Of a stretch of DNA of 64,000 nucleotides, positions 1 to 12,766 are shown one piece after another. Location of the stretch: contig QJNS01000005.1 in the NCBI GenBank assembly GCA_004154925.1, positions 62,001-126,000 on the forward strand, in the 5' to 3' direction. The first letter of the stretch is position 1, and each line of letters begins with the position of its first letter. Both the position numbers and the translations under genes were made by a program. Origin of the DNA: Monosporascus cannonballus. Lineage: Eukaryota > Ascomycota > Sordariomycetes > Xylariales. The notes beneath the pieces were generated by a model, which made no database searches, was not told the origin of the DNA, and saw nothing but the letters and a program-made list of their open reading frames with translations.

Positions 1-2718
1 ATATTTTATTATCGATACCTAGAATAGTAACGAAATATTTAGCGAAAATCTTTTGTTAAAAGGCGAAAATAAAAATTATTACAATTAAAAGCCGATTAAA
101 ATAAATTCTAATTAGGAATAAGATATCCGAAAGTCAAGTTCGGAATTTAGTTATTTACAATTTAGTTAATAATTACCGAATGAAAAATAATTTTATTTAG
201 CAAGTTTACCTAATTAAAAATATCGTTTTATTATGCCAGATTATTCGAGTAGATTTTAATCCTAGATACGATAAAGGACCGATTTTCTTATTATTAACCG
301 AGAATATTACGGATATCGAGAGTATTGGTATAAGGATTGGGTGGTTTAGTTCTAGCGGTAGTTATAGTTTTAAGAAAACATTAGTAATAAAAATAACGAA
401 AACCTATTGAACGAAATTATCGGCATGTTTAATGAAATAAACCGTGATTTGGAATATTAAAAAGATTTTATATAAGTTTGTTAACGGATAATTAGGTAAC
501 TTAAGATCAAATATCGGCGATGTGGCTGTTATTTTATATATCTTATTTTTCTCAAAAGAAATCGGAATAAACTTTATAAAAATATTTACGGAGTATTATA
601 TAACGTAAAAAATGGATTAGACGGACTTAGTTACTAATAATAAGGTCGTTAATATAATTATAATATATATATAGTTTTGAAATAATCCTAAAATAATTAT
701 TATATAACCTTTTATTAGTGGGTTCTTATTAGATTTTATTTATTTTTAATTTCTTTTCTTTTTTCAAAAGGAGAATAATTTTGAAATAATATTTATTTTT
801 TATAATTACGACTTAATATTATTTGAAATGTTTCATTTTAATTACAGTATTCAATTACTATTTTCGTGTTTTAGTATTTGTTTATTAAGAGTTTTTTAAA
901 TGAATATTTTCGAGTTACAATATTATTTTATAATAACGCCTTTAAATTATTAATAATAAAAATATATATAAAGCATATATAGAAATATATTAATGCGATT
1001 ATTAAATATGAATTTAAGGATATTTTTAAAAACTTTCTATATTATTTGATTATAACATTTCGATTACGTTTTATTCAGGATTTTCGTTTTAAAAAGTTAT
1101 TATTTATTCGATTAACCGGAAATGGAATAGGCGTTTTTTAATTGATGTTCAACTTTATGATATTAAATCGAATAAGTTTAATAGCAACAAGTTATTACGT
1201 TAATTAAAAAGGTTAAAAATAACCGATTAATTTCGCATTTTTAGTGCGAATGATGGTTTTGGTATTGGATTAATAATTATGTAAAGATGATTTTATCCAA
1301 AGTTGGGCAATAAATTCTAATGAGCAAATGAAATGTGATATTATGTATATATGTTATATATTTTATAAAGGGCATTTAATGACTTTTTTAAGGTTTGTAG
1401 TAGAAGATTATTAAATAAATCTGAAAAGGTTTTGGGCAAATAAAACAAAAGATTTAAAACTCTATAGAAATGCGGTAAAATGTTATTAATCCGAAAAAGG
1501 AAATATATAATTATATTAGTACGTATAGTTTAAAATAATTATAAAATAATTAGTAAAGTTTTATAATTATTCGTGTTTATTATCTGGACATATTTCGGCT
1601 CCTATAAAAAAAGCATAATTATAAATTTAATAAGATATGATTATAAAAATATATTTCAGATACTCTATAACGTTTATAGCCGTTAGAACTCGGTAGCTTT
1701 TTTTTCTTACGTATTATAAAAATATATTCCGTAATTTAGAAGTTAGTACGTAAATATATTTTATTAAAAGAAGTGGGTTATGTATTATTTTTTCACAATA
1801 TCAAATTTATTCGTCATTTGGTTAATATTTTTTAAATGTTTTATTTAGATAATAAATAATGTGGGCTTTTTTTCTAGGAAAACTATATTTTTCATAGAGT
1901 AGACGAGTACAAAATTATGTTTAAATATTTACGTAACTGCGAAAAATATATCGTTAAGATTTATCAAAAATATTGTCCGAATAAAGAACTAAAACATAAG
2001 AAAAGATTAATATCTTTTAAATTTATTAATTAACTATTAATATAGCTATAGCTGTTACAAAAAGATATCAAATTGTCAATTTTAAAGATTTTTAAATATA
2101 TTAATAAGTTATTTAATAATAATCGCTTGTTAATTTATTTTTCCGTGTTAATTTACTTATTATCAAATAATATCGTCATCAAATTCCGTAATTATTTTAA
2201 TAATCAGCAAAAATACTTTTAACTAAAATTATTTAATAATATACTTTACGAAAAAACTGTTAAATACTTTAAGTAAACGTATAAAAAGTATTAGAAAAAA
2301 TATAACAAACGAGATATATAATTTATTGTACGTATTTGTATTTCGAATTATGAAAACTTTACAGAAGTTTTCTTATTAAATTTAAATTCTGAAAAAAGAG
2401 TTCCGCATGCCGTACTAGCAATAATCTACAAAAGGATATTATTAATAATTATTTTGAATACGAACGTAAGTAATTTAATTAATATTTTAAAAATTGTTTC
2501 TTAGTTATTCTATGTAGATATTTTTTAATAAACCTATTTTAGTATTATAGTAACAGATTAATACTATATTTTCCGGTCTTATTTATTATATATTTAATTT
2601 ATTTTGTATTTAATATTGTTCCCTATTAATAAAACGTATGTAAAGTTTTACTTAATTAAAGTATTATTTCAACCGTTAATTTATAGTATTATAATAATTC
2701 AAATTAATTTTAATTATA
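1..2718. other. AT-rich RIP-degraded repeat relic, no gene
   Basis: Strongly AT-rich DNA with stops in all frames and no open frame of useful length. CpA and TpG are rare while CpG remains, as in the identified elements to the right. I recognise no domain. It is the left flank of the Gypsy-A insertion, so it was once continuous with the sequence that resumes at 16981, where a possible copia reverse-transcriptase relic is read on the plus strand. Confidence 0.6.
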
Positions 2719-2723
2719 TTAAT

Positions 2724-3106
2724 TATGACGGCTAGGCAATTTAATCAACTATTAAACCTTAGTCGTACGGGTTTATATTAGTAGGAATATCGTCGGAATC
2801 TGAGCAATAGATATAGTAACATATTATGTCTCGTAATTCCAAATGTACTTCAAGTAACGATATTATATTGCAAACTAAAGCTATCTAAATTATGCAAATA
2901 ATAAGCATATATATATATATTGGTTTTTTGATATTACTATTTATCTTTATTTAATTATATTTAACGAATTTTTGCTAAGCAGTTGCTTAATCTTGATTAA
3001 TTATGTTTAGCAGATCTTTGCTGAACATATTTTACATAATCCAAAAGGTGGTTCGTATCATCCTTATTAACCGTTTCCTAACGCCGGAACCTATCAGATT
3101 ATAATA
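2724..3106 (-). repeat. Gypsy-A 3' LTR
   Basis: 383 bp. On the plus strand it starts TATGACGGCTAGGC and ends CAGATTATAATA, the complement of the TG..CA termini with G-to-A/C-to-T changes. It aligns end to end with 16592-16975, including a shared AT-dinucleotide run and the GGTGGT block near the right end. The polypurine tract lies directly inside it. Confidence 0.9.
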
Positions 3107-3177
3107 CGATTTCCCTTTTCCTCAAATCTTGTCCTTAAAATTTCATTTTTCCTAATAAGTATTACCCGTTTTTCACG

Positions 3178-3700
3178 ATATCGGGTCGCATTATTAAAAG
3201 TCGTCGCTAGGTTTCCTTCATTATTCGTCGGCAAAATCTACTTCTTATTTTTAATAATTTCAATTTTGAAATCATATTATTGTTTTATATTTTTTAAAGA
3301 TTAAAAATATAAAATAATGGAAAATATTTCACAGTATAGAGCTTGTATTAAACGTAAATATTTTTACGATAAGGCCGGCGTTTGTTTTTTTTTAAAAAAA
3401 AATATTCGTATCGAAAGTTAACATTTAAAACGAAAAAAGAGTTCGCAAAAAAAAGTTTTCTGAAATTACAAATACATTATTAACAAAAGATAAATAAAGT
3501 TGTTATGCATTTAATTTATTTTCGGAAACAAAAACCTTTTTTTCTTTTAAAAGAATTAAAAATAATATAACAGGAATTATAATCGTTCGAGAAATTAAAG
3601 GAACAAAAACGCCAGAAATAGGCCATTACCGAAACTTCTATAACTATATTAAATCTTTCCGCTGGTGCCGTAAACTGGTTTAATATCGGTAATATTAATT
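3178..3700 (+). pseudogene. Antisense ORF relic of Gypsy-A (counterpart of the ORF at 23536-23832)
   Basis: Read on the plus strand, against the element's own direction, this starts 71 bp inside the 3' LTR with ATA-TCG-GGT-CGC, which corresponds to the ATG-TCG-GGT-CGT start of the ORF in Gypsy-C. After about 95 codons both copies share an RKL..K motif followed by AKK.FLK, and further on RKQK.FF. The Gypsy-A copy has lost its ATG to a G-to-A change and carries in-frame stops. The approximate end is where similarity fades. The function is unknown. Confidence 0.55.
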
Positions 3701-4437
3701 AATTTATTAAAAATACCGATTAAAACGTAATTATTTTTTCATAATTCCGTTATTGTTCATAAAAGTTTTTTAATAGACATTAAGCGCCAATAAAGCTCTT
3801 AACGAATTCCCAGGTATTTCCGAAATCCGGGTAATTTTTCCACTTAATCAAGTACTAAGTAAATCCGTTTTATTTTCGCATATCGAAAATCTTTTCCACT
3901 TCGTATATTTATTTGTCTTTTATTTTTACATCGTTTTATGCCGTATGCACCTTAATTATATACGCTACTAATTCGAATAAAAAAACGTAAAAAGTTAAAT
4001 AAAGTTTCACGTTTGGTAAAATTTCTGATTAATAATTATTTTCTAAGATTTTCTTAACAATTTTATATAAATCTATATACTTAAAATGGAGCTTTTTATT
4101 AGGTCGTTTTATTTAAATATTTTTTGTAAGGAAAAACACTGTTTCCCCCCTTTCGAAAATTAATCTTTTTAACCTTTTCTAATTATAATACTTACTTATC
4201 GGATTTTGTACAAATTTTAATTCTGTTTTTATTTCTAAATGTAGTTATCGTAATTATTCTAATATAAAATTTACTTTGATATTATTTGGACCGTTATCGC
4301 ATACCGTTTTATAAACTCTTAAAGTAAAACCAAAATTTGCGTGCGCTAATATTATCGTAATACTTTAGTAATAGCTGATATTATAAGCTAATTATACGAT
4401 CGGTAATTTTGTAACCGAGTTACTTTGTTCCTAATTA

Positions 4438-4502
4438 ATATAACATCGTAAATATATTTCCAAAGTTTGATTCATTCGTTTTATTTATTTATTTATTTAA
4501 GG
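4438..4502 (-). pseudogene. Gypsy-A integrase relic (HPQTDGQTER region)
   Basis: On the minus strand the codons read P-stop-I-N-K-stop-I-K-R-M-N-Q-T-L-E, which lines up with the PQTxGQTERxNQTLE motif at the end of the retroviral-type integrase core. Both glutamines of the motif are now TAA, as expected for CAA-to-TAA RIP changes. The rest of the integrase is too degraded to bound. Confidence 0.7.
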
Positions 4503-5949
4503 TTTAAATATATTGAATAATTTGTAATTTAGGCCGATTTATATTATAAGGCCTTATCACAACTTAAATACGAAAGTTAATCCTTTATTTAAAATAGGTT
4601 TTATTAATAATTCGTATATATCAAAAGTATTTCTAATATATATATATATATATATATTAATTATTTGGCAGTTATATCATTATAATGTAATAAAGAAATA
4701 GGAAGCTTTCGTAAATCGGCCGATAGTTACGAAAATATTATCGTAATATATTTTTATAATTATACTTTTAACAATAAAATATTTAATAATAAAATCGAAT
4801 ATAATTAAATACGATAATCGCTTTATAATTAATAATAGCTATCGTTTTCCGTATGGTTTATATTGTCGAACCTTTGCTTTAACGTCTGTATCGCATTACC
4901 GTATAATTTTCTATATAATTAATTTTATTTTAAAAAAGAAATATATACGTAAAAGCCGTTTTAAGATTTTATAAATCTCTGGATATCCGTATAACTGATA
5001 TTCGTATATTTTTCGTGTTAAATCCTTTTAGTATTCCTTTGGTATTTATATTTTATTTGTTCTTTAGTTTTTTAAGAAACCGTAATTATATTATTAAATC
5101 TTCTGGTACATATCGAAAAGTACTGCCCTAATTATTACAATCTGTCGGAGGCGTAAATATCCTTTTTCTAATAATATCGAAAATTATATAGCTAATTTTA
5201 ACTAATTTCTTTTCGAAATTTGGTCGTTTGCTTAGGGCATTTGCTTTTTTATTTTCTAAACCTTTTTTATAAATAATAACGAAATCGAAGTGCGCAAATT
5301 TTCCGCGTAACGAATTTATCGTCCTATAAATTCCTTAATTATAATAAATCGGATAGAAATTTAATAATTTATATAAACTTTAACCTGGTACAAATTTCCC
5401 TTTAAGAAATATTTAAATTCTTTGCATACCATAATAATAACCATAAATTTCTTACCTGGAATACCGTAATTAAATTCGGTTCCTTTTAATTTATACGAAA
5501 AGAATGCAATAAAATATAATTTGCCTTGATTATTTCGCTATCCGATTATTACGTTTAATGCGTAATTCGAAATATCAGTTTTTAATTTAACGGAACGGTT
5601 TAGATTATACATAATTAACATTAATTCGTTAATAATTAAATCCTTAAAATCCTGAAATACTTTTTTCGTTTCGGATGTTTATTTAAACTTTTTTCTTTTT
5701 TTTTATAAAATTTATTAAAGATATAATTATTTTGTTAAAGTTTCGAATAAACTTCTTATAATAATTAACAAGTTTAAAAAATACTTATATTTCTTTAATT
5801 ATCGTTACTATTTGCCATTTTGTAACTGTAGCAATTTTCTTAGGATTTATTTTAATATGTCTTAAGATAATAATATATCTTAGATATTTTATATTTTTAT
5901 TTATGGAATTAAGTTTTTTCTGCATTAATAAAAAATTTACGTCCTATCA

Positions 5950-6360
5950 AATTTAAAGAACTTTATATACATATCCTACATATATTTTTTCCGTTTTTAA
6001 AAATATAAAAATATTGTTAAGATAATAAATGACGAAAATATCGAGATATTTTCGTAGCATATAATTAATTATTCGCTGAAAAATTATTAATACGTTCGTA
6101 AATCTCATGAATATAATTAAATACTTAAATAGTCTGTATTTCGTCCTAAAGGTTATTTTTTATTCGTATCCTTTTTTAATTTTAACAAAATTATATTTAT
6201 TTTTAATGTTAAATATTATAAATTCTTTCGTTCTATAAAATCGGTTTTTTATTTCTGTAATCAGGGATAATACTATTCGATCCTTAATAATATCGTTTAA
6301 TCGCCGATAATCAACTATAAATCGCAAATTTCCATTTTTTAAATACGAAAAACATAACAT
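5950..6360 (-). pseudogene. Gypsy-A reverse transcriptase relic
   Basis: A 66-codon open stretch (6160-6360) contains VDYRRLND and downstream LITEIKNR, the classic first block of Ty3/gypsy RT. Reading on past one stop gives a TKY.LF.YL segment and then FVIYYLNN near 6010-6030, the position of the catalytic YLDD. Both aspartates are now asparagine (GAC/GAT to AAC/AAT on this strand), so the enzyme is inactive even apart from the stops. Confidence 0.8.
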
Positions 6361-7931
6361 ATTTTACTAGTAATTTCGAAAGTCGAATCTATTTTTTTTA
6401 ATTCATTTTTTAAATATTTTTAAAAATACGTAATGTATTTCCGTTAAGGTTATAAATAAGGTAAAATTTCGTTAAAGAATTTTTTCAAATTTATTTTATA
6501 ATTTTATTGGCTATATTCTAATAATTGCGTATCGAATTTCTTTTTCAAAAGTTATTTATATTTATAATATTACAATAATATATTATTTAAAGTTTCTGAT
6601 TTTTTAAGGTATTATTCTAAATTGTTATTTAATTGCTTTAATTTCGCTTTAATAATAATAATAATAATACGTTATATTTCTTTTGATATCCGTTCTTTTT
6701 CTTATATTTTGTTTTTTTAGTCAATAAGGTTTTATCGTATCCTTATATTTATATTTGTCGCTATTATCAATCGAATATTAAAATCTTAATTCTTTTTATT
6801 TATTAATAACATATAAGGCGAACCTTATTTAACCAATTCCATTATTAATCAAAATTCCGTACTGGCGTAGCCATAATAATTCTAAAATCATATCGTAATT
6901 GCTAAATGGAACGATATCGAAATTAATTATTTAATATTGTTCTTAAACAAATATCTTTAAGTAATTAATTTCGCGCATAATTTTTCCGTTACCGTAAGCC
7001 AATTCCTAACTTTCAGTATTTGTTATTATGTAAGGTTCTAACTTATATTTTTGTAATAATTTAAACTTATTAACCATATTTGATATAATATAATTTCCGC
7101 CTAAAGTTCTCCAATTTACTATTATAATATACCAATACGTTTCGATTCGTATATCTAAATAATAAGATTATTAACGGCTTTTATCGTCGTATTTAAAGCC
7201 TTTGTTAAAAATTCCTTTTAATTTTTTGGGGTTTCGTTATTTTGTGGCTTTTTATATATAACCCTTTTCTTTAAACTTTTATTCAAATTTATTAAGCTTT
7301 ATTTATATTTTTACGTTTAGCGTATTAAGCTGCTATATTTATCGTTATTACCGGCATATTTGTTTTAAATTATATTAATTACGTTTAAATTTATTAAAAT
7401 TCTTTTTGCTTATTAAATAAATTGCTTTTTTATATTAACGATTGCATCCCATTATACGTTATTTTAATTATCGTTTTAAAGATTTTTTATAAATTAACGT
7501 ATTTTTTTTTATAATTTGTTTTTCGTAAAGGTCCGTAATAAATATTAATTAAAAATGGAAATTTATAATAACTTTCTAGTAATACTTTTTTATTATGCGC
7601 TAAATTAATTTTTCTTCCGTTTCACAGTTATATTATTAATAATAATAAAAATGGTTTTTTTACGGGTATTACCTTTTTTCGGGCCAGCTTCCTGTTTCGG
7701 CCAAATGCTAAATATTTCCTAAGGCTATGATTCGAAAATATCTACACTATTACTTATTAGTTTTGTTATTTCCGGTATGGTTTGGAAATTCGAATGTTTT
7801 ATAATATATACGGATGATTCGTTCCGAAATATATTATTTCTATTTTTCGTAATCGGGTTATTTTCGTTATCGACAATATATAATATATATTCTCCCGTAT
7901 CGATCGGGAGTTCCGGAACAGATTTTTTCTG

Positions 7932-8137
7932 TGTGAGAATACAGCCCTTATAAGGATAAGGCTGGTAGCCGACCAGCCACCGATCAGCTACCGACCCACT
8001 TACTAATATAAATCCACTATCTGGCAACTAATAAAAAACGCCAGATAAAAATAACCTATTACATTTACTTTTTAAAATCTGCTTTACAACTGGTTAAAAA
8101 TCACCTTACCTAATTTATAATTATTTATTATTTTACA
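7932..8137 (+). repeat. Gypsy-B 5' LTR
   Basis: 206 bp, starting TGTGAGAATACAGCCC and ending TTACA. It contains two 11-bp units (ccgaccagcca, ccgatcagcta, 7969-7990) followed by a degenerate third. It aligns with 15142-15358 except for one missing 11-bp unit. Confidence 0.9.
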
Positions 8138-9385
8138 ATTTTTCTATTTACTACAGAAAATAACGCAATAATTACTAAAAGCAAAACTCGCTAACTGCAA
8201 AACGAACTTAGGTTATCAGTCGAAAAAATTGCCAATTGGAACCCAACCGACAAACGATCAATTACGGTATAGAAATAAGGGAAAAAGCTTATAACGGAGC
8301 CCTAACGGGCAAAAAACCATAATCCCCGGGATCCCAAATTACCTTATACATATAATAAGAATATATCCCGATAGCCGTTAACTAAACGGTCGGAAAATAG
8401 GCGTAACATAACAAATACGTCCCGGAACTCAAAATAAAAAAAAGTTAAATTTTTTAATAATAATCAAATTTTAAAATTTATTAGTTAACAAAATAAATAA
8501 TATTCGGAATTATTCCGATAATTAGCTAAATAGCAAATAATAACATAAGTTAAAAAAACAAAGTTTTATAAATTAATTACGATATTATTACAAAAACTTA
8601 AAAGTAATAAATAAATACCGCATTATAATTACCCGAAGTTTTCCGAACGTATATCGATTAAAAAAAATAAAATAAAACTTATTACGGAAATTTATGTCGA
8701 AAAGCTAAGGCAAAATACCTTTATTTATATCTAATAAGTTATAGGCCATATAAACGTTTTTATTACGAACGTACAATAATTATACCACATTACGCTTAAT
8801 TACTTTAATTACGAAAAAAAAACTGAAAATAAAAAATTTATGGATTTTTATTAAAAAGATTACGTAAATCCTAATTTTCTCCATAAGGAATATATAAAAT
8901 AATTTATAGAATTACAATAACAATCCGATTAATTACTGTTAAATTTTTATATTAAATAAAAGCTCTTAATTTATAAAACAAAGTTTACGGACGTTTTTAA
9001 CTCGGAAAACGATCGAAATAATAAACGTTTTATTTTTTTATTATTTTTACAAATTAATATTAATGTTACGAAATATCTTCTTACCAAAAAACGTTAAATT
9101 AAAACGAATTAATAACGTAGTAAATAAAATAAAACATTACCAGAATACCTGGAAGAAGGCAAAGAAAAACCGATTATTTTCTGCCAAAAGTATTAATAAA
9201 GATAAACGATTTTATTTTAATATTTTCGGAAAAAAAATCTTTAAAGCAAATTAAAAACGCGGTATAAAAACAATAAGAATTAGGGACATTTCTATATTCG
9301 GAAAGCAAATAATTACCGATTTAATTTTAACCGGAATAAATCCGTATAATTTAATACCTTTTATTTTTATAAGGGTCTATTTAAG

Positions 9386-9427
9386 TATTATAATTATAAA
9401 AAGCCAAATTACAAAAATATATATTGC
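9386..9427 (+). pseudogene. Gypsy-B Gag zinc-knuckle relic
   Basis: The frame gives Y-Y-N-Y-K-K-P-N-Y-K-N-I-Y-C, with the CX2CX4HX4C spacing of a retroviral CCHC knuckle. Three of the four ligand positions read Tyr, where TGT-to-TAT or CAT-to-TAT transitions are expected from RIP; the last Cys remains. It places the Gag C-terminus about 1.25 kb inside the 5' LTR. Confidence 0.55.
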
Positions 9428-10324
9428 AAATTAAAAAGAAATACGAAAACTTTATTATCCCGGCTATACGGAAACCTATTTCCGAAGGCCCTATAAAACA
9501 TTATAATATATAACGATAAATTAAATTAATTTTTAAATATAAACTTAAAAAAACCGGAATAAGCATATACGTTCAATCTATTTCGGCTAATAATTACAGG
9601 ATAGTCGGAATAAAACCGCCCTTTAAAAAACGGTATTTATTAAATGAAATACGGAGGATACAACGGTATAAATAAATATGGATACCGGAGTATAAATAAA
9701 TATTATAAGTAGAAAGTTAACGAGAAAACATAATTTTTAACTAATTTCCGTAAATATTCCGGGCTTTATCGGCATTAACGGCACGTATATCAAATATTAC
9801 AAAGCTTACGCAATTGCTATTAATATATTAAATAATAACGGAAACGAACGGAAATATAAGTAAATTTATTTTATAATATGTTGTAATTACGAAATATCCG
9901 ATTTTTTATTATTTAAACTTAAAAGAAGTAAATAAAGATTTTTACGGGATATAACTATATATTAATAATTAAATAAATTATTATAAAAGGTTAATAAATA
10001 GGAAATCGCAAATCTAACGCTTTCCGGTAATCAAATTTATACTGTTAATAAGTTTAACCAAAAAGTTTAATATTCCGGAATTCGGGAAGTAACAGGAATA
10101 AGGGTTAATTAATTCTTTTATATATTTAAAGAGCTTCCGACAAATATATTTCGAAAAAACAGCAAAAAAATATTTTAATAATTAAAGGCAAAATATATAA
10201 TAAACCTAATCCTAAAACAACGTCTTTATTCGGCCTAATTTATGTTATTTCAGAAACCCAAAAAAAGGTATTCGAAAAATATATTCGAAAAATTTTAAAA
10301 ATAGGCCGGATACGTTATTCGAAA

Positions 10325-10710
10325 ATGGATATAAAGGTACTAATATTATTTATGTTTAAAAAAGACGGTAATTTTAGATTATACTTCGATTATAAGGGGC
10401 TAAATCGGAAAACGATAAAAAACCGATATCTTTTATTTTTAATTCCAAAAATAATAAGTCGCTTAAAATTAATTGAGGTATTTTCGAAAATTAATTTTAA
10501 AAATATTTATTATTATATCAAAATTAAAAAAGATAATTAACGGGAAACCGCTTTTTGAATACGGTACGGGTAATTTAAATATACGGTTATATTATTTGGC
10601 CTTATTAACGAATTAATTACGTTCTAAACCTATATATATAAAGTATTAATTAGATTAATTAATTATATATCCGTAAAATATTTAAATAATATAATTATTC
10701 ATTTGGACAA
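10325..10710 (+). pseudogene. Gypsy-B reverse transcriptase relic
   Basis: A 71-codon open stretch contains KKDGNFRLYFDYKGLN and ends with a YYIKIK segment, matching the RT start block (KKDG..R.CVDYR.LN) of Ty3/gypsy. About 45 codons beyond its stop, VKYLNNIIIHLD (10673-10708) occupies the catalytic YLDD position, with both Asp read as Asn. The remaining RT and RNase H are too decayed to delimit. Confidence 0.8.
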
Positions 10711-12718
10711 CGAAAAGTAATATACGAAATATTTCCAGTTAATTTACAAACGGCTGTTATAATATTAATTATTTACCAAAACGTTTAAATGCAAATTTTT
10801 TAAAAAAAAAGGATAAAATTCCTAAAATTTATATTTAATATTAACGGTTTGGAAATGGATCGCCGACGGATTAATATTATCGAAATATAACCAAAGTTAA
10901 AATTAATTTATAATATTTAAGTACTTTTAAGATTTGCAAATTTTTATCGGAAATTTATCGCTTATTATTTGCGTATTACCGAACTTATTATTAAGTTTTT
11001 TTTAAAAAAAATACAAAGTAAAAAAAAAAAATAACAAAATTCCGGTAACCAGAAAAAGCTAAAAAAAAACGTTCCGAAACTTAAAAGATATTTTTAGTCG
11101 GCGACTATTTTCCGATATTAAAATAATATCAAAAATATTAAGGTTAAAACAAATACCTTGGTAAAAGCCATATTAAAGATATTTTTACAAAAATACGGAA
11201 AATATTAACCACTAATTATATATTAATTACGAAAATTAAATTTAACCGAAAAACAACAAGTTATCAAATAATAAGAATTATTAACAATTATAAAAAACTT
11301 AAAATATTAACGGTAATACCTTAAAGGTACGGAAAAAAATTTAATGTTTACCGATTATATAACGCTAAAAGATATAATAAAGGCGTTAACGCGTAACCGT
11401 AAAAAGAGGTTAACTTAATAAATTTACCGTTTTATGTAATTTAATTTTGAAATCTAATACCGACCGGACGCTATTAACCTAGCAAATAAGTTATTTAAAC
11501 GCGCGGATTATATATTAAACGAAATTACGTATGGAAATTTAATTTTTATGTTATTCCAAAAATTCGAATTTACGAATAATATGTCGGAAAACGTACGGAA
11601 AATGATTATAAATCTATAGTACAATTTAAAATATTATAAAAAGATAAAAAGCTTTATAAAAATAACGCAAAATTCGTTCGTTATAAAATTCCCAGATAGA
11701 TTTCAAATAATAAAAGCTTAAATAGTTATTATTTATGTGAAAAAAGGGAGAAACCCTTATTATACGATCGTAAAACGTTTTCGAAAAAAAAGGGAAAATA
11801 AAGAATTATATATTTACCGAATTTATTGCTTGTAAATAATAATATAAATGCGAATTATAACAGTAATACGATTAACGGTTAAATAACGATAACCGTAAGT
11901 TACAACCGTATTATAATCGGATTTTAAAAAATTTAAAAAAAAACGAAATTAATATTAAAGTTATTATTTATAATTAATACGTTTTACGTTATTTAGCAAA
12001 AACTTTATTTAAGAATAAAACGGTATTTTAACCGAAACTTTTTTAATAATTTTACAATTAAGTTCGAAAATTTCAAATTAAAAACTTAAATATTATAAAA
12101 CTGATGTAGGTAATTGGACGTTAAGCCAAAATAAAAGGAAAATATTTCCTGGATTTAAATAAGATTTTATATTATTAAGATAAATTCTTAATCTCGTTAT
12201 AAGACGCTTTACGGAAGTAATTAATTAATTAATATCATAATAATTTAAAAATAAGATATATGGAATATATCCGTATATTGGAATTAATTACCAAAATGTT
12301 TTATTACAAAAATATAATAAACGATATCCGAAAATATATTAAGTAATATCCGAATTTTTACGACATAATAAGATTACGTTATAAACCATATAGATAATTA
12401 TAGCCCTTACCGTTATCTGAATAACCCTTTTAAAAAATCTTATTAAATTTTATTAGGGGATTAACTAAAAGCTTAGGTTTAAACGGGTTAAAATATAACG
12501 TAATTCTGGCGATCGTCGACCGGTTTACGAAATTAAGATTATTTATTTTTACGGTTAAAACTTTGATTATAACCGAATTAATTTGATTGTTTTACGACAA
12601 GATTAAATATAAATTCGGTACGTTAACCGGAAATATTAATAATAAAAATAAATTATTAATAAATTAATTTTACGCGGAATTTTATAAGAAATAAAAAATA
12701 AAACCGCAAATGTTAACC

Positions 12719-12766
12719 GTTTATTATCCGTAAATCAATAAATAAACGGAACGTATTTATCAAATC
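12719..12766 (+). pseudogene. Gypsy-B integrase relic
   Basis: The frame reads V-Y-Y-P-stop-I-N-K-stop-T-E-R, matching the HPQTxGQTER motif near the end of the integrase catalytic core, with both Gln codons turned into TAA and His into Tyr. Only this short motif is secure. Confidence 0.7.
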